A stretch of 15,228 nucleotides of DNA from JAZGBC01 sp036444495 (GTDB lineage Bacteria; Pseudomonadota; Alphaproteobacteria; Kiloniellales; J153): the NCBI GenBank assembly GCA_036444495.1, contig JAZGBC010000083.1:1-15228 (forward strand). The letters run 5' to 3'. Both the position numbers and the translations under genes were made by a program. Below are positions 1-5,819 of this stretch, piece by piece (positions within the stretch are counted from its first letter, which is position 1; each line of letters begins with the position of its first letter). The notes under the pieces are model-generated. The model searched no databases. It was given only the letters and a program-made list of their open reading frames with translations, and was not told where the DNA came from.

Positions 1-56
1 AGATCGCGGGCAAGAAGGACTACCTGGAAGGCGCGCAGTCCTTCTTCAAGTCTTAG
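1..56 (+). CDS. C-terminal end of an unidentified protein (partial)
   Basis: An open frame enters from the left edge and ends at TAG (54-56). The 17 visible residues end in the pattern DYLEGAQSFFKS. A DY-x-EG-x-x-x-FF tail is loosely like the C-terminus of crotonase-fold (enoyl-CoA hydratase) proteins, which would suit the nearby bdhA, but so few residues cannot settle it. Composition matches the high-GC chromosome, unlike the low-GC sequence that follows at once. The stop codon lies inside the 11-bp direct repeat that flanks the mobile cassette, so the insertion left this reading frame intact. Confidence 0.6.
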   Translation, partial: IAGKKDYLEGAQSFFKS

Positions 57-57
57 G
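47..57. repeat. Left copy of 11-bp direct repeat flanking the MBL cassette
   Basis: CAAGTCTTAGG occurs here and exactly again at 1418-1428, on either side of the low-GC segment. It is read as a target-site duplication, or less likely the core of a site-specific integration site. It contains the stop codon of the upstream gene. Confidence 0.7.
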
Positions 58-60
58 TCG

Positions 61-83
61 TGTACTCATAAACTGGAGTTGGG
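61..83. repeat. Left terminal inverted repeat of the MBL cassette
   Basis: This 23-bp segment matches the reverse complement of 1397-1419 at 18 positions. The conserved core is ACTCAT followed by ACTGG. Confidence 0.6.
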
Positions 84-147
84 TCAGCGGCAGGGCGCCG
101 ATGCCGGCTTTAGAGCCAACACCGGTCGCAAATCCGCGCATTTGGGT

Positions 148-175
148 ACTTCCGCCTGTCGCCACTTCCGGAAGT
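148..175. promoter_or_regulatory. Palindrome and half-site repeat ahead of the MBL gene
   Basis: ACTTCCG occurs at 148-154 and again at 164-170. The second copy forms the perfect 12-bp palindrome ACTTCCGGAAGT (164-175), about 90 bp ahead of the MBL start. The arrangement resembles an operator with one full site and one half-site 16 bp away. No confident -35/-10 pair was found between here and the gene, so the regulatory role is speculative. Confidence 0.25.
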
Positions 176-267
176 CCAAGACGTTCACAAAATCCTATTC
201 CCACGTTCGACTTGGGATCGCCAATTGAGGTAGAACTAGCTGAACTAGGCGGCTACGGGGTACGGAA

Positions 268-1278
268 ATGGATAGTGAGCGACTAAGTAATGCCGCTCCC
301 GACCTTGCGGTCCTGGACGGTGCCGAAGTTTTCGTACTTGTCGACAATGTCAGCGACGGATTGTCTGCAGTTCCTGACGGTGTCACGAACGAAATGGACA
401 ACATTAAGGAGGCTGGTGCGGAGTGTTTCTCCGGCGAAAGCCTTTGTTTTGCCTGTTTCGGCATTTCCCTCGTCTTGACCGCAACAAACGGTGATCAGGT
501 TCGCACTGTCTTGTTCGACGGTGGACCAAACGGAATTGCCGTCGAGCATAATGTGCCGCTTTTGGGAATCGACATGGGAGTGATTGAGGCGGTTGTCCTA
601 TCACATGGGCATACCGACCATGCGAGTGGCCTGCCAACGGCAATCAAGTTGATCACTGAGGCCAATGGCGGCCGCGCAGTTCCAGTTCATGTGAATCCGG
701 ATATGTTTCGGCAACGTGGTGAACGTCTCGACAACGGCGAAATTTTTCCACATGACAATATCCCGTCGGTCGAGGAACTCGAACAAGCGGGTGGTCAAGT
801 TGAAAATTCCCCCGAATCACGCCTTTTGCTCGACAACATGTTCTATCTTAGCGGTGAAATTCCCCGCACAACATCCTATGAAAAAGGAATTCCGGTCCAT
901 GTCAGGCGAAATACTGCGGATACGGATTGGGAACCCGACCCACTAATTCTGGATGAGCGTTATCTGGCGATAAACGTGCGCGAGAAGGGAATGTTGGTTT
1001 TCACGGCCTGCTCCCATGCTGGTCTTATCAATATCCTGCGGGATGCACGGGACAAATTCTCGCCAACACCGCTTTATGGCGTGATGGGAGGATTCCACTT
1101 GGCGGGAGGTCTTTTCGAACCAATCATTGCCGACACGGTTCACGATCTAAAGGAGTTCGACCTTAAGGTCATGGTGCCCGGTCACTGTACCGGGTGGCGT
1201 GCCGTACATAGCATGCTCAATACCTTCGGAGAGGAAGTGGTCTTGCCTTCCGCTGTGGGACGTCGCCATCTGTTTTGA
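268..1278 (+). CDS. MBL-fold metallo-hydrolase (COG1237-like)
   Basis: A 336-residue metallo-beta-lactamase-fold protein. The metal-binding signature HGHTDH is at residues 113-118, with further likely ligands at H250 (TACSHAG), H277 (GGFHL) and H306 (VPGHCTGW). The phosphate/ligand-like DGGPN loop near residue 84 and the GGFHL signature are typical of the group annotated as 7,8-dihydropterin-6-methyl-4-(beta-D-ribofuranosyl)-aminobenzene-5'-phosphate synthase-related hydrolases. In most bacteria the true substrate of that group is unknown, and no pterin pathway genes are nearby. No signal peptide or membrane segment is visible, so it should be cytoplasmic. The ATG at 268 has only a weak upstream purine run; residues 1-60 are less conserved-looking, so a later start is possible. 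Its low G+C and its place as the sole gene between matching repeats mark it as the cargo of a mobile cassette. Confidence 0.9.
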   Translation: MDSERLSNAAPDLAVLDGAEVFVLVDNVSDGLSAVPDGVTNEMDNIKEAGAECFSGESLCFACFGISLVLTATNGDQVRTVLFDGGPNGIAVEHNVPLLGIDMGVIEAVVLSHGHTDHASGLPTAIKLITEANGGRAVPVHVNPDMFRQRGERLDNGEIFPHDNIPSVEELEQAGGQVENSPESRLLLDNMFYLSGEIPRTTSYEKGIPVHVRRNTADTDWEPDPLILDERYLAINVREKGMLVFTACSHAGLINILRDARDKFSPTPLYGVMGGFHLAGGLFEPIIADTVHDLKEFDLKVMVPGHCTGWRAVHSMLNTFGEEVVLPSAVGRRHLF

Positions 1279-1318
1279 ACGCATCAAAAAACTAACTCAC
1301 TCCGCTAAATCCATACGC

Positions 1319-1385
1319 CCGCTTTGGGTCAGGAGCCGGCATACTGGACCGATTCACGGTAGGTCCGGTGCTGGGCCTAAAGCGG
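1319..1385. repeat. Extended imperfect palindrome near the right end of the cassette
   Basis: The arms pair in three blocks: CCGCTTT (1319-1325) with AAAGCGG (1379-1385), CCGGCA (1336-1341) with TGCTGG (1369-1374, one G-T pair), and GGACC (1346-1350) with GGTCC (1362-1366). The loop is 11 nt. No T-run follows, so it is not a good intrinsic terminator. It may be a folded recognition structure of the mobile element or a REP-like repeat. Confidence 0.5.
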
Positions 1386-1396
1386 ACATCGCCACT

Positions 1397-1419
1397 CGCA
1401 ACACCAGTCAATGAGTCCA
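1397..1419. repeat. Right terminal inverted repeat of the MBL cassette
   Basis: Reverse complement of 61-83 at 18 of 23 positions. It runs into the right copy of the 11-bp direct repeat and contributes coding bases to the end of the small membrane-protein gene on the minus strand. Confidence 0.6.
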
Positions 1420-1635
1420 AGTCTTAGGCTTTCGCGTTCTGCGCGAGCGCAGGTAGAGCAGCCAGCCGAACGGCCCGAGGAACAGCACCAGCACCAGCCA
1501 TCCGGTGCGCGGGCCGAGCGGGCAGCGCGATCCCGGCGGTGGCCCCCAGGGCCCGCTGCCGGGCGAGAGCGCCACGTGAAGCAGCGGCAGGGCGAAGCCG
1601 AAGATCAGGATCAGCCAGGCGATTTCCCGCGTCAT
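1408..1635 (-). CDS. Small two-helix membrane protein, PLD-nuclease N-terminal-like
   Basis: A 75-residue protein with two hydrophobic helices, at about residues 5-23 and 43-62. A short Pro/Gly-rich link sits between them and a basic tail (RSRRTRKPK) follows. The second helix, with a GPFGWLLYL motif, resembles the small PLDc_N (phospholipase D nuclease N-terminal) family of short inner-membrane proteins, whose function is unknown. The gene is divergent from bdhA. Its last codons, for W-T-H and the stop, lie in the inverted repeat of the mobile cassette. Without the insert, the frame would have ended one codon after K-P-K-T, at the complement of 46-48. The protein is therefore three residues longer than before the insertion. 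Shine-Dalgarno support is weak, so the exact start is uncertain. Confidence 0.6.
   Translation of the reverse strand: MTREIAWLILIFGFALPLLHVALSPGSGPWGPPPGSRCPLGPRTGWLVLVLFLGPFGWLLYLRSRRTRKPKTWTH
1418..1428. repeat. Right copy of 11-bp direct repeat flanking the MBL cassette
   Basis: Exact copy of 47-57 (CAAGTCTTAGG). On the minus strand it encodes part of the C-terminus of the small membrane protein. Confidence 0.7.
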
Positions 1636-1779
1636 GGCATTATCGCCCCGTTAGGGGCCGCCAGGGCCGCGAGAAGAAGGCCGCGCCGGTTGAGCGCAGG
1701 CGGGAATCCAGGTTCGGTCATGGTCACTTGTACCTTGCCCCCGGCCGCGCGCAAACTCCACGGGGAGGAGGCAGCCATC

Positions 1780-1803
1780 ATGTCAAAGGCTTGGCCATGC
1801 TGA
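1780..1803 (+). CDS. 7-codon upstream ORF coupled to bdhA
   Basis: ATG at 1780 lies about 9 nt after the strong GGGGAGGAGG purine run (1761-1770). It encodes MSKAWPC and stops at TGA 1801-1803, just past the bdhA ATG (1797-1799). The only good ribosome-binding site in the region therefore serves this mini-ORF, and bdhA may be translated by termination-reinitiation. Translation has not been shown. The alternative is that bdhA simply uses a poorly spaced site or an upstream TTG (1791). Confidence 0.35.
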   Translation: MSKAWPC

Positions 1804-2579
1804 AGGGCAGGACCGCGCTGGTCACCGGTTCGACGAGCGGCATCGGCAAGGGCATCGCCGAGGCCCTGGCGGAGGCCGGCTGCAACATCGTGCTCAACGG
1901 CTTCGGGGAGGCGGCCGGGATCGAGGCCCAGCGCCTTGGCCTGGCCGAGCGCGCCGGGGTGGACGTGGCCTATTCGGGCGCGGACATGACCAGGCCCGAG
2001 GAGATCGCCGCCATGATCGCCGAGGCCGAGGCGCGCTTCGGCGCGCTCGACGTGCTGGTCAACAACGCGGGCATCCAGCACGTGGACGCCATCGAAGACT
2101 TTCCGGTCGAAGCCTGGGACCGGGTCATCGCCATCAACCTCTCGTCTTCCTTTCATACGATCCGGGCGGCCCTGCCGGGCATGAAGGCGCGCGGCTGGGG
2201 CCGCATCGTCAATATCGCCTCGGCCCACGGCCTGGTCGCCTCGGCCAACAAGGTGGCCTACGTGGCGGCCAAGCACGGCATCGTGGGCCTGACCAAGACC
2301 GTCGCCCTGGAAACCGCCGGCAGCGGGATCACCTGTAACGCCATTTGCCCGGGCTGGGTGCTGACCGATCTGGTGCGCCGGCAGATCGAGGTGCGCGCCC
2401 AGGCCTCGGGCCGCGGCTTCGATGAGGAAAAACAGCTTCTCCTGTCCGAGAAACAGCCCAGCGGGGAGTTCGCGACTCCGGAGCAGATCGGCCGACTCGC
2501 CTGCTTCCTCTGCTCCGAATCGGCCGCCCAAATGACCGGATCGAGCCTCGCCATCGATGGGGGCTGGACCGCGCAGTAG
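1797..2579 (+). CDS. bdhA: 3-hydroxybutyrate dehydrogenase
   Basis: A 260-residue classical short-chain dehydrogenase that oxidises (R)-3-hydroxybutyrate to acetoacetate with NAD+ in the cytoplasm, the step that feeds poly-3-hydroxybutyrate breakdown products into central metabolism. The nucleotide-binding glycine motif TGSTSGIG is at residues 10-17 and NNAG at 89-92. The catalytic set is N114, S142, Y155 and K159. Residues Q94, H144, K152, W187, Q196 and W257 fall at the positions known to contact substrate in Pseudomonas fragi HBDH, so the specific name is well supported. Full family length. The frame stays open upstream to 1539, but homology begins at the MLKGRTALVTG start. That ATG has no own Shine-Dalgarno at normal spacing; see the upstream mini-ORF. 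Transcribed divergently from the small membrane-protein gene. Confidence 0.95.
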   Translation: MLKGRTALVTGSTSGIGKGIAEALAEAGCNIVLNGFGEAAGIEAQRLGLAERAGVDVAYSGADMTRPEEIAAMIAEAEARFGALDVLVNNAGIQHVDAIEDFPVEAWDRVIAINLSSSFHTIRAALPGMKARGWGRIVNIASAHGLVASANKVAYVAAKHGIVGLTKTVALETAGSGITCNAICPGWVLTDLVRRQIEVRAQASGRGFDEEKQLLLSEKQPSGEFATPEQIGRLACFLCSESAAQMTGSSLAIDGGWTAQ

Positions 2580-2807
2580 GGCCGGACACCGGTCCTCGCG
2601 ATGGATTTCCATCCGATGCCCGCCGGCGGTCGAACACTCGTGAATCGCGAATCCTGGCTCTGGCAAGCGGCAAACGGGCCATCGGTCGGCCCGCGTAACC
2701 CCCCAAGAACTGGGCTAGAAAAGGCCAAATATCCATAAGAAAAACAAGGTAATATTATTGCTAAAAATTATTAACCTTTTTTTCACCATTTTAGATAGAT
2801 TATGTAG

Positions 2808-2921
2808 TTAGCGATTCGGGGGTCCTTCCCTGGGATCCCCCGTCGCTGGACGGATGCGAATCCGTTCCTTGTAATGCCTCCCTGTTAACTTGCCGCCGGC
2901 TTGTCCGGCGGCCTTTCTTTT
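2808..2921 (+). ncRNA. Candidate three-hairpin small RNA
   Basis: Hairpin 1 pairs AGCGA-ttc-GGGGGTCC (2810-2825) with GGATCCCCC-g-TCGCT (2833-2847), with one bulge. Hairpin 2 pairs GGACGGAT (2848-2855) with ATCCGTTCC (2860-2868) around a GCGA tetraloop. A single-stranded linker (2869-2891) contains GCCTCCC, an anti-Shine-Dalgarno-like motif known from rhizobial sRNA families such as alpha-r14. The unit ends with an intrinsic terminator (2892-2921). An AT-rich block sits just upstream and could hold the promoter, for example TTCACC-17-TAGTTA (2782-2810). That would put the start at about 2816-2817, inside hairpin 1, so the 5' end is not fixed. No known Rfam family was recognised by eye. Confidence 0.45.
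2892..2921 (+). terminator. Rho-independent terminator
   Basis: A perfect 8-bp stem GCCGCCGG/CCGGCGGC (2892-2899 and 2905-2912) with a 5-nt loop is followed by CTTTCTTTT. It lies over 300 bp after bdhA and ahead of metY, so it most likely ends a separate short transcript, although readthrough from bdhA could also stop here. Confidence 0.65.
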
Positions 2922-2964
2922 GTGCCCCAACAACTTGGCCCGGCCCGCGTTAACCATTCCGCTC

Positions 2965-2992
2965 TTGACCGGGGTATTCACCCTGCTAAGCT
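2965..2992 (+). promoter_or_regulatory. Possible sigma-70 promoter ahead of the metY leader terminator
   Basis: TTGACC (2965-2970), a 16-nt spacer and TAAGCT (2987-2992) form a plausible promoter. A start near 2999 would give a transcript of about 80 nt to the terminator at 3078, or a leader for metY if that terminator is read through. Confidence 0.35.
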
Positions 2993-3030
2993 TCGGGTCC
3001 GGCAAGTTGACAGGTTGAGGACTTAAATAG

Positions 3031-3078
3031 GGTGGGCCGCGGCTCCAGGATTGGCGCCGAAGGCCCACCAATTTTTTT
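3031..3078 (+). terminator. Terminator-like stem in the metY upstream region (possible attenuator)
   Basis: An 8-bp stem GGTGGGCC/GGCCCACC (3031-3038 and 3062-3069) encloses a second short stem (CGGC 3040-3043 with GCCG 3056-3059) and is followed by AATTTTTTT. It is a textbook intrinsic terminator for the plus strand, 168 bp ahead of metY with no gene between. It may end a second small RNA or attenuate metY. No SAM-II riboswitch consensus was seen. Confidence 0.6.
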
Positions 3079-3246
3079 GGGCGCTGTTTTCGTCGCGCTT
3101 CCTGTCCCCGCAATTCACATTTTATCCACAGGCTTGGAACGGCGCGCCGCGGCGTTGAGCGCGCGGCGGATAATCGTGTAGTGTGGCCGCTCGCGCAGCG
3201 CCCGGGTTCCGCGCACGCGCATTGACGAGATCCTGGCTTCCTCCCC

Positions 3247-4542
3247 ATGGCCGATCCCAAGTTTCTCAAGTTCGATACCCTGTCCCTGCACGGCGGGCAG
3301 CAGCCCGACCCGGCGACCGGCGCCCGGGCGGTGCCGATCTACCAGACCACCTCCTACGTCTTCCGCGACACCGATCACGCCGCGGCGCTCTTCAACCTGG
3401 AGCGCGCCGGACACATCTACAGCCGCATCTCGAACCCCACGGTGGCCGTGCTGGAGGAGCGCCTGGCGGCGCTCGAGCAGGGCGTGGGCGCGGTGGCCAC
3501 CTCTTCGGGCCAGGCGGCCCTGCATCTGGGCATCGCCACCCTCATGGGCCAGGGCGGGCATATCGTGGCCTCGGCTTCGCTCTACGGCGGCAGCGTCAAC
3601 CTCTTCGCCCACACCCTGCCGCGCTTCGGCATCGAGACCAGCTTCGTCAAGCCGCGCGATCTGGACGGCTTCCAGGCCGCGATGCGGCCCGAGACGCGCC
3701 TGCTCTTCGCCGAGACCCTGGGCAACCCGGGCCTCGAGGTGCTGCACATCCCGGCTGTGGCCGAGATCGCGCACGCGGCCAAGATCCCGCTCATGATCGA
3801 CAACACCTTCGCCACGCCCTACCTGTGCAAGCCTATCGAGCTGGGCGCCGATATCGTCCTGCACTCGGCGACCAAGTGGCTGGGCGGGCACGGCCTGGCG
3901 ATCGGCGGCCTGCTGGTGGACGGCGGGCGCTTCGACTGGGAGGCGAGTGGCAAGTTTCCGACCCTGACCGAGCCCTACGCCGGCTACCACGGCATCGAGT
4001 TCGCCGAGGAGTTCGGCCCCCAGGCCTTCTGCATGCGCGCGCGCATGGAGGGCCTGCGCGATTTCGGCGGCTGCATGGCCCCGCAGAACGCCTTCTACAT
4101 CCTGCAGGGGGTGGAGACCCTGCCGCTCAGGATGGCGCGCCACATGGAGAACACGGTCGAGGTACTGGCGTTCCTGCAAGACCACAAGGCGGTCGAATGG
4201 GTGCTGCACCCGAGCCTGCCGGAGCACGAGGACTTCGAGCTGGCCAAGCGGCTCCTGCCCAAGGGGGCGGGCTCCATCGTCAGCTTCGGCTTGAAGGGCG
4301 GCCGGGCGGCCGGGGCCCGCTTCATCGAGGCCTGCCGCCTGGCCTCGCATCTGGCCAACGTGGGCGACGCCAAGACGCTCGTCCTGCACCCGGCCAGCAC
4401 CACCCATCAGCAGATGGACGCCGAGCAGCTAAAGGCCGCGGGGGTGGGCGAGGACATGGTGCGCCTGTCCGTGGGCCTGGAGGACCCGGGCGACATCGTC
4501 GAGGACCTGCGCCAGGCCCTGCGCGCCGCGCGGAAGGGCTAG
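3247..4542 (+). CDS. metY: O-acetylhomoserine aminocarboxypropyltransferase (sulfhydrylase)
   Basis: A 431-residue PLP enzyme of the Cys/Met metabolism family. It joins O-acetylhomoserine with sulfide (or methanethiol) to give homocysteine (or methionine) in the cytoplasm. K210 in HSATKWLGGHG is the PLP Schiff-base lysine, and D185 in MIDNTFATP should bind the pyridine nitrogen. YSRISNPT (58-65), SSGQAA (86-91) and ETLGNPG (156-162) are further family landmarks. The length matches MetY (about 430), longer than MetB/MetC/MetZ (about 380-400), which favours this assignment. It leads a plus-strand run with the alpha/beta hydrolase 8 bp downstream. A terminator-like stem lies in its upstream region. 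The ATG has no clear Shine-Dalgarno, but the N-terminus aligns as expected for the family. Confidence 0.9.
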   Translation: MADPKFLKFDTLSLHGGQQPDPATGARAVPIYQTTSYVFRDTDHAAALFNLERAGHIYSRISNPTVAVLEERLAALEQGVGAVATSSGQAALHLGIATLMGQGGHIVASASLYGGSVNLFAHTLPRFGIETSFVKPRDLDGFQAAMRPETRLLFAETLGNPGLEVLHIPAVAEIAHAAKIPLMIDNTFATPYLCKPIELGADIVLHSATKWLGGHGLAIGGLLVDGGRFDWEASGKFPTLTEPYAGYHGIEFAEEFGPQAFCMRARMEGLRDFGGCMAPQNAFYILQGVETLPLRMARHMENTVEVLAFLQDHKAVEWVLHPSLPEHEDFELAKRLLPKGAGSIVSFGLKGGRAAGARFIEACRLASHLANVGDAKTLVLHPASTTHQQMDAEQLKAAGVGEDMVRLSVGLEDPGDIVEDLRQALRAARKG

Positions 4543-4550
4543 GCGCCGGC

Positions 4551-5339
4551 ATGGAGCTCACCGTCGACGACAGGGCGGTCCATGCGGCCACCGGCGGGCA
4601 ACCCTTCGATCCCGCGCGCCCTACCGTGATCTTCCTGCACGGCGCGGGCATGAACCACATCATCTGGGCGCTGCAGACCCGTTACTTCGCGAATCGGGGA
4701 CGCAGCGTGCTGGCCCTCGACCTGCCCGGCCACGGCCGCTCCGAGGGGCCGGTCCTGACCTCGATCCCGGCCATGTCGGAATGGCTGGCGCGGCTGGTGG
4801 AGGTCGTCGGCGTGGACGAGGTTTCGCTCGTCGGGCATTCCATGGGCGCCTTCATCGCCTTGGAGTGCGCCGCCTGGCTGGGTCCCCGGGTCAAGGCCCT
4901 GGCGCTTCTGGGGGCGGCGCCCGAGATGCCGGTCAACGCGGACCTCCTGGGCGCGGCGCTGGCGGACGATCACCTGGCCTTCGAGCTGGTCACCTCCTGG
5001 GGCCACGGCCGCACCGGACACCTGGGCGGCAACCTGGCGCCGGGGCTCTGGCTCATGGGCGGCGGCGAGCGCCTGCTCGAGCGCGCGGGGCCCGGCGTGC
5101 TCTACAACGACCTGAACGCCTGCGACACCTACAAGGGCGCGCGGGACGCGGCGGCGAGCCTGCAATGCCCCTGCCTGCTCATCCTGGGCGCGCAGGACCG
5201 CATGACCCCGGCGCGCCAGGGGCGGAAGCTGGCCGAAGCCATTGACGGCGCGACGGCCACCGTCATCCCCGGCTGCGGCCACATGATGATGCTGGAAAAG
5301 CCCGATGACACGCTGGATGCGCTGAGGACGGTTCTTTAG
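4551..5339 (+). CDS. Alpha/beta-fold hydrolase
   Basis: A 262-residue alpha/beta hydrolase. The nucleophile elbow GHSMG places S97, with D216 (GAQDRMTP) and H244 (GCGHMMMLEKP) completing the triad. The oxyanion loop HGAGMNH is at residues 30-36 and DLPGHGRSEGP at 57-67. The substrate cannot be read from the sequence. No signal peptide is visible, so it is cytoplasmic. It starts 8 bp after the metY stop, with GGAAGGG overlapping the end of metY as a likely ribosome-binding site, so the two are probably cotranscribed. It is too short and lacks the features to be homoserine O-acetyltransferase (MetX). Its frame is open upstream across metY, but that extension is antisense-like shadow sequence; ATG 4551 fits the family start. 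Confidence 0.88.
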   Translation: MELTVDDRAVHAATGGQPFDPARPTVIFLHGAGMNHIIWALQTRYFANRGRSVLALDLPGHGRSEGPVLTSIPAMSEWLARLVEVVGVDEVSLVGHSMGAFIALECAAWLGPRVKALALLGAAPEMPVNADLLGAALADDHLAFELVTSWGHGRTGHLGGNLAPGLWLMGGGERLLERAGPGVLYNDLNACDTYKGARDAAASLQCPCLLILGAQDRMTPARQGRKLAEAIDGATATVIPGCGHMMMLEKPDDTLDALRTVL

Positions 5340-5362
5340 CCGAGGCGGACCTTTGGTATTAC

Positions 5363-5803
5363 ATGACCGGTGAGAGCAGAGAGACGCGCGCGGCCTACCC
5401 GCACTTCCTGACCATCCCGACGCGTTGGATGGACAACGACATCTACGGTCACGTCAACAACGTGGTCTACTATTCCTACTTCGACACGGTCATCAACGCC
5501 TATCTGATCGAGGCGGGCGGGCTGGACATCCAGGATGGCGCGGTGGTCGGGATCTGCGCCGAATCCCGCTGCCGCTACCACGCGCCCCTGACCTTCCCCG
5601 AGGCGGTGGAGGCCGGCCTGCGCGTCGGCCGTCTGGGCAAGACCAGCGTGACCTACGAGGTCGGCCTGTTCAAAAGGGGCGAGGCGGAGGCCGCGGCCCA
5701 GGGCCACTTCGTCCACGTCTTCGTCGAGCGCAAGGCCATGACCCCGGTGCCAATTCCGGAGCCAATGCGCGCGGCGCTGGCGCGCATCGCCGCCGCGGAT
5801 TGA
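5363..5803 (+). CDS. Hotdog-fold acyl-CoA thioesterase (4HBT-like)
   Basis: A 146-residue hotdog thioesterase that should hydrolyse acyl-CoA thioesters. The active-site region RWMDNDIYGHVNN is at residues 21-33; D26 matches the position of the catalytic aspartate of 4-hydroxybenzoyl-CoA thioesterase (D-x-x-G). Later segments SRCRYHAPLTFPE and HVFVERKAMTPVPIP are characteristic of the YbgC/FadM-type branch. It starts 23 bp after the hydrolase gene, so it is likely the third gene of the metY run. The natural acyl chain cannot be told from sequence. The ATG at 5363 is the only sensible start, giving the usual family length. Confidence 0.88.
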   Translation: MTGESRETRAAYPHFLTIPTRWMDNDIYGHVNNVVYYSYFDTVINAYLIEAGGLDIQDGAVVGICAESRCRYHAPLTFPEAVEAGLRVGRLGKTSVTYEVGLFKRGEAEAAAQGHFVHVFVERKAMTPVPIPEPMRAALARIAAAD

Positions 5804-5819
5804 GCGCGCAGGAAAACGA

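Larger units (their letters stand above)
58..1417. mobile_element. Non-autonomous low-GC cassette carrying one MBL-fold gene
   Basis: Three independent signals define this unit. First, an 11-bp direct repeat flanks it (47-57 and 1418-1428). Second, imperfect inverted repeats lie near the ends: 61-83 against the complement of 1397-1419, 18 of 23 positions identical, with the common pattern TGnACTCATnnACTGGnGTT. Third, composition drops to about 52% G+C in a sampled line, while the neighbours are near 65-70%. The only gene inside is the MBL hydrolase at 268-1278; there is no transposase or recombinase. The left inverted repeat starts a few bases further from its direct repeat than the right one does, so exact ends are uncertain. 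The duplication length would suit an IS4-like element, but the family is not identified. It may be mobilised in trans by an element elsewhere in the genome. Confidence 0.65.
2580..3246. other. 667-bp gene-free region with two RNA-like structures
   Basis: No credible coding frame was found on either strand; the open frames here are high-GC shadows without recognisable protein features. Starting from bdhA, it holds a featureless GC-rich spacer (2580-2728) and a strikingly AT-rich block (2729-2810). Then come three stem-loops ending in a terminator (2810-2921), a promoter-like site (2965-2992) and a second terminator-like stem (3031-3078). The rest is GC-rich sequence up to metY. No Shine-Dalgarno is evident before the metY ATG (TCCTCCCC precedes it). 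Confidence 0.6.

Noticed and set aside
1319..1407. Integron attC site behind the MBL gene
   Set aside because: The palindrome lacks the paired RYYYAAC and GTTRRRY core sites, and there is no integrase; the flanking direct repeats point to transposition or another integration.
1632..2666. 344-residue open frame on the minus strand opposite bdhA
   Set aside because: It mirrors the bdhA codons in a GC-rich gene, shows no domain or start signal, and is low-complexity Arg/Gly/His sequence.
2930..3246. SAM-II riboswitch ahead of metY
   Set aside because: The conserved pseudoknot segments of SAM-II could not be found by eye; only a terminator-like stem is present.
3115..4407. 430-residue open frame on the minus strand opposite metY
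   Set aside because: It is an antisense shadow of a clear PLP enzyme gene, with no recognisable motif.
3183..5339. 718-residue open frame that would fuse a long extension to the alpha/beta hydrolase
   Set aside because: The first 456 residues are the wrong frame of metY (Arg/Gly/Pro-rich). The hydrolase fold begins at ATG 4551.
4551..5339. Homoserine O-acetyltransferase (MetX) next to metY
   Set aside because: MetX shares the fold but is about 370 residues; this 262-residue protein looks like a general alpha/beta hydrolase.
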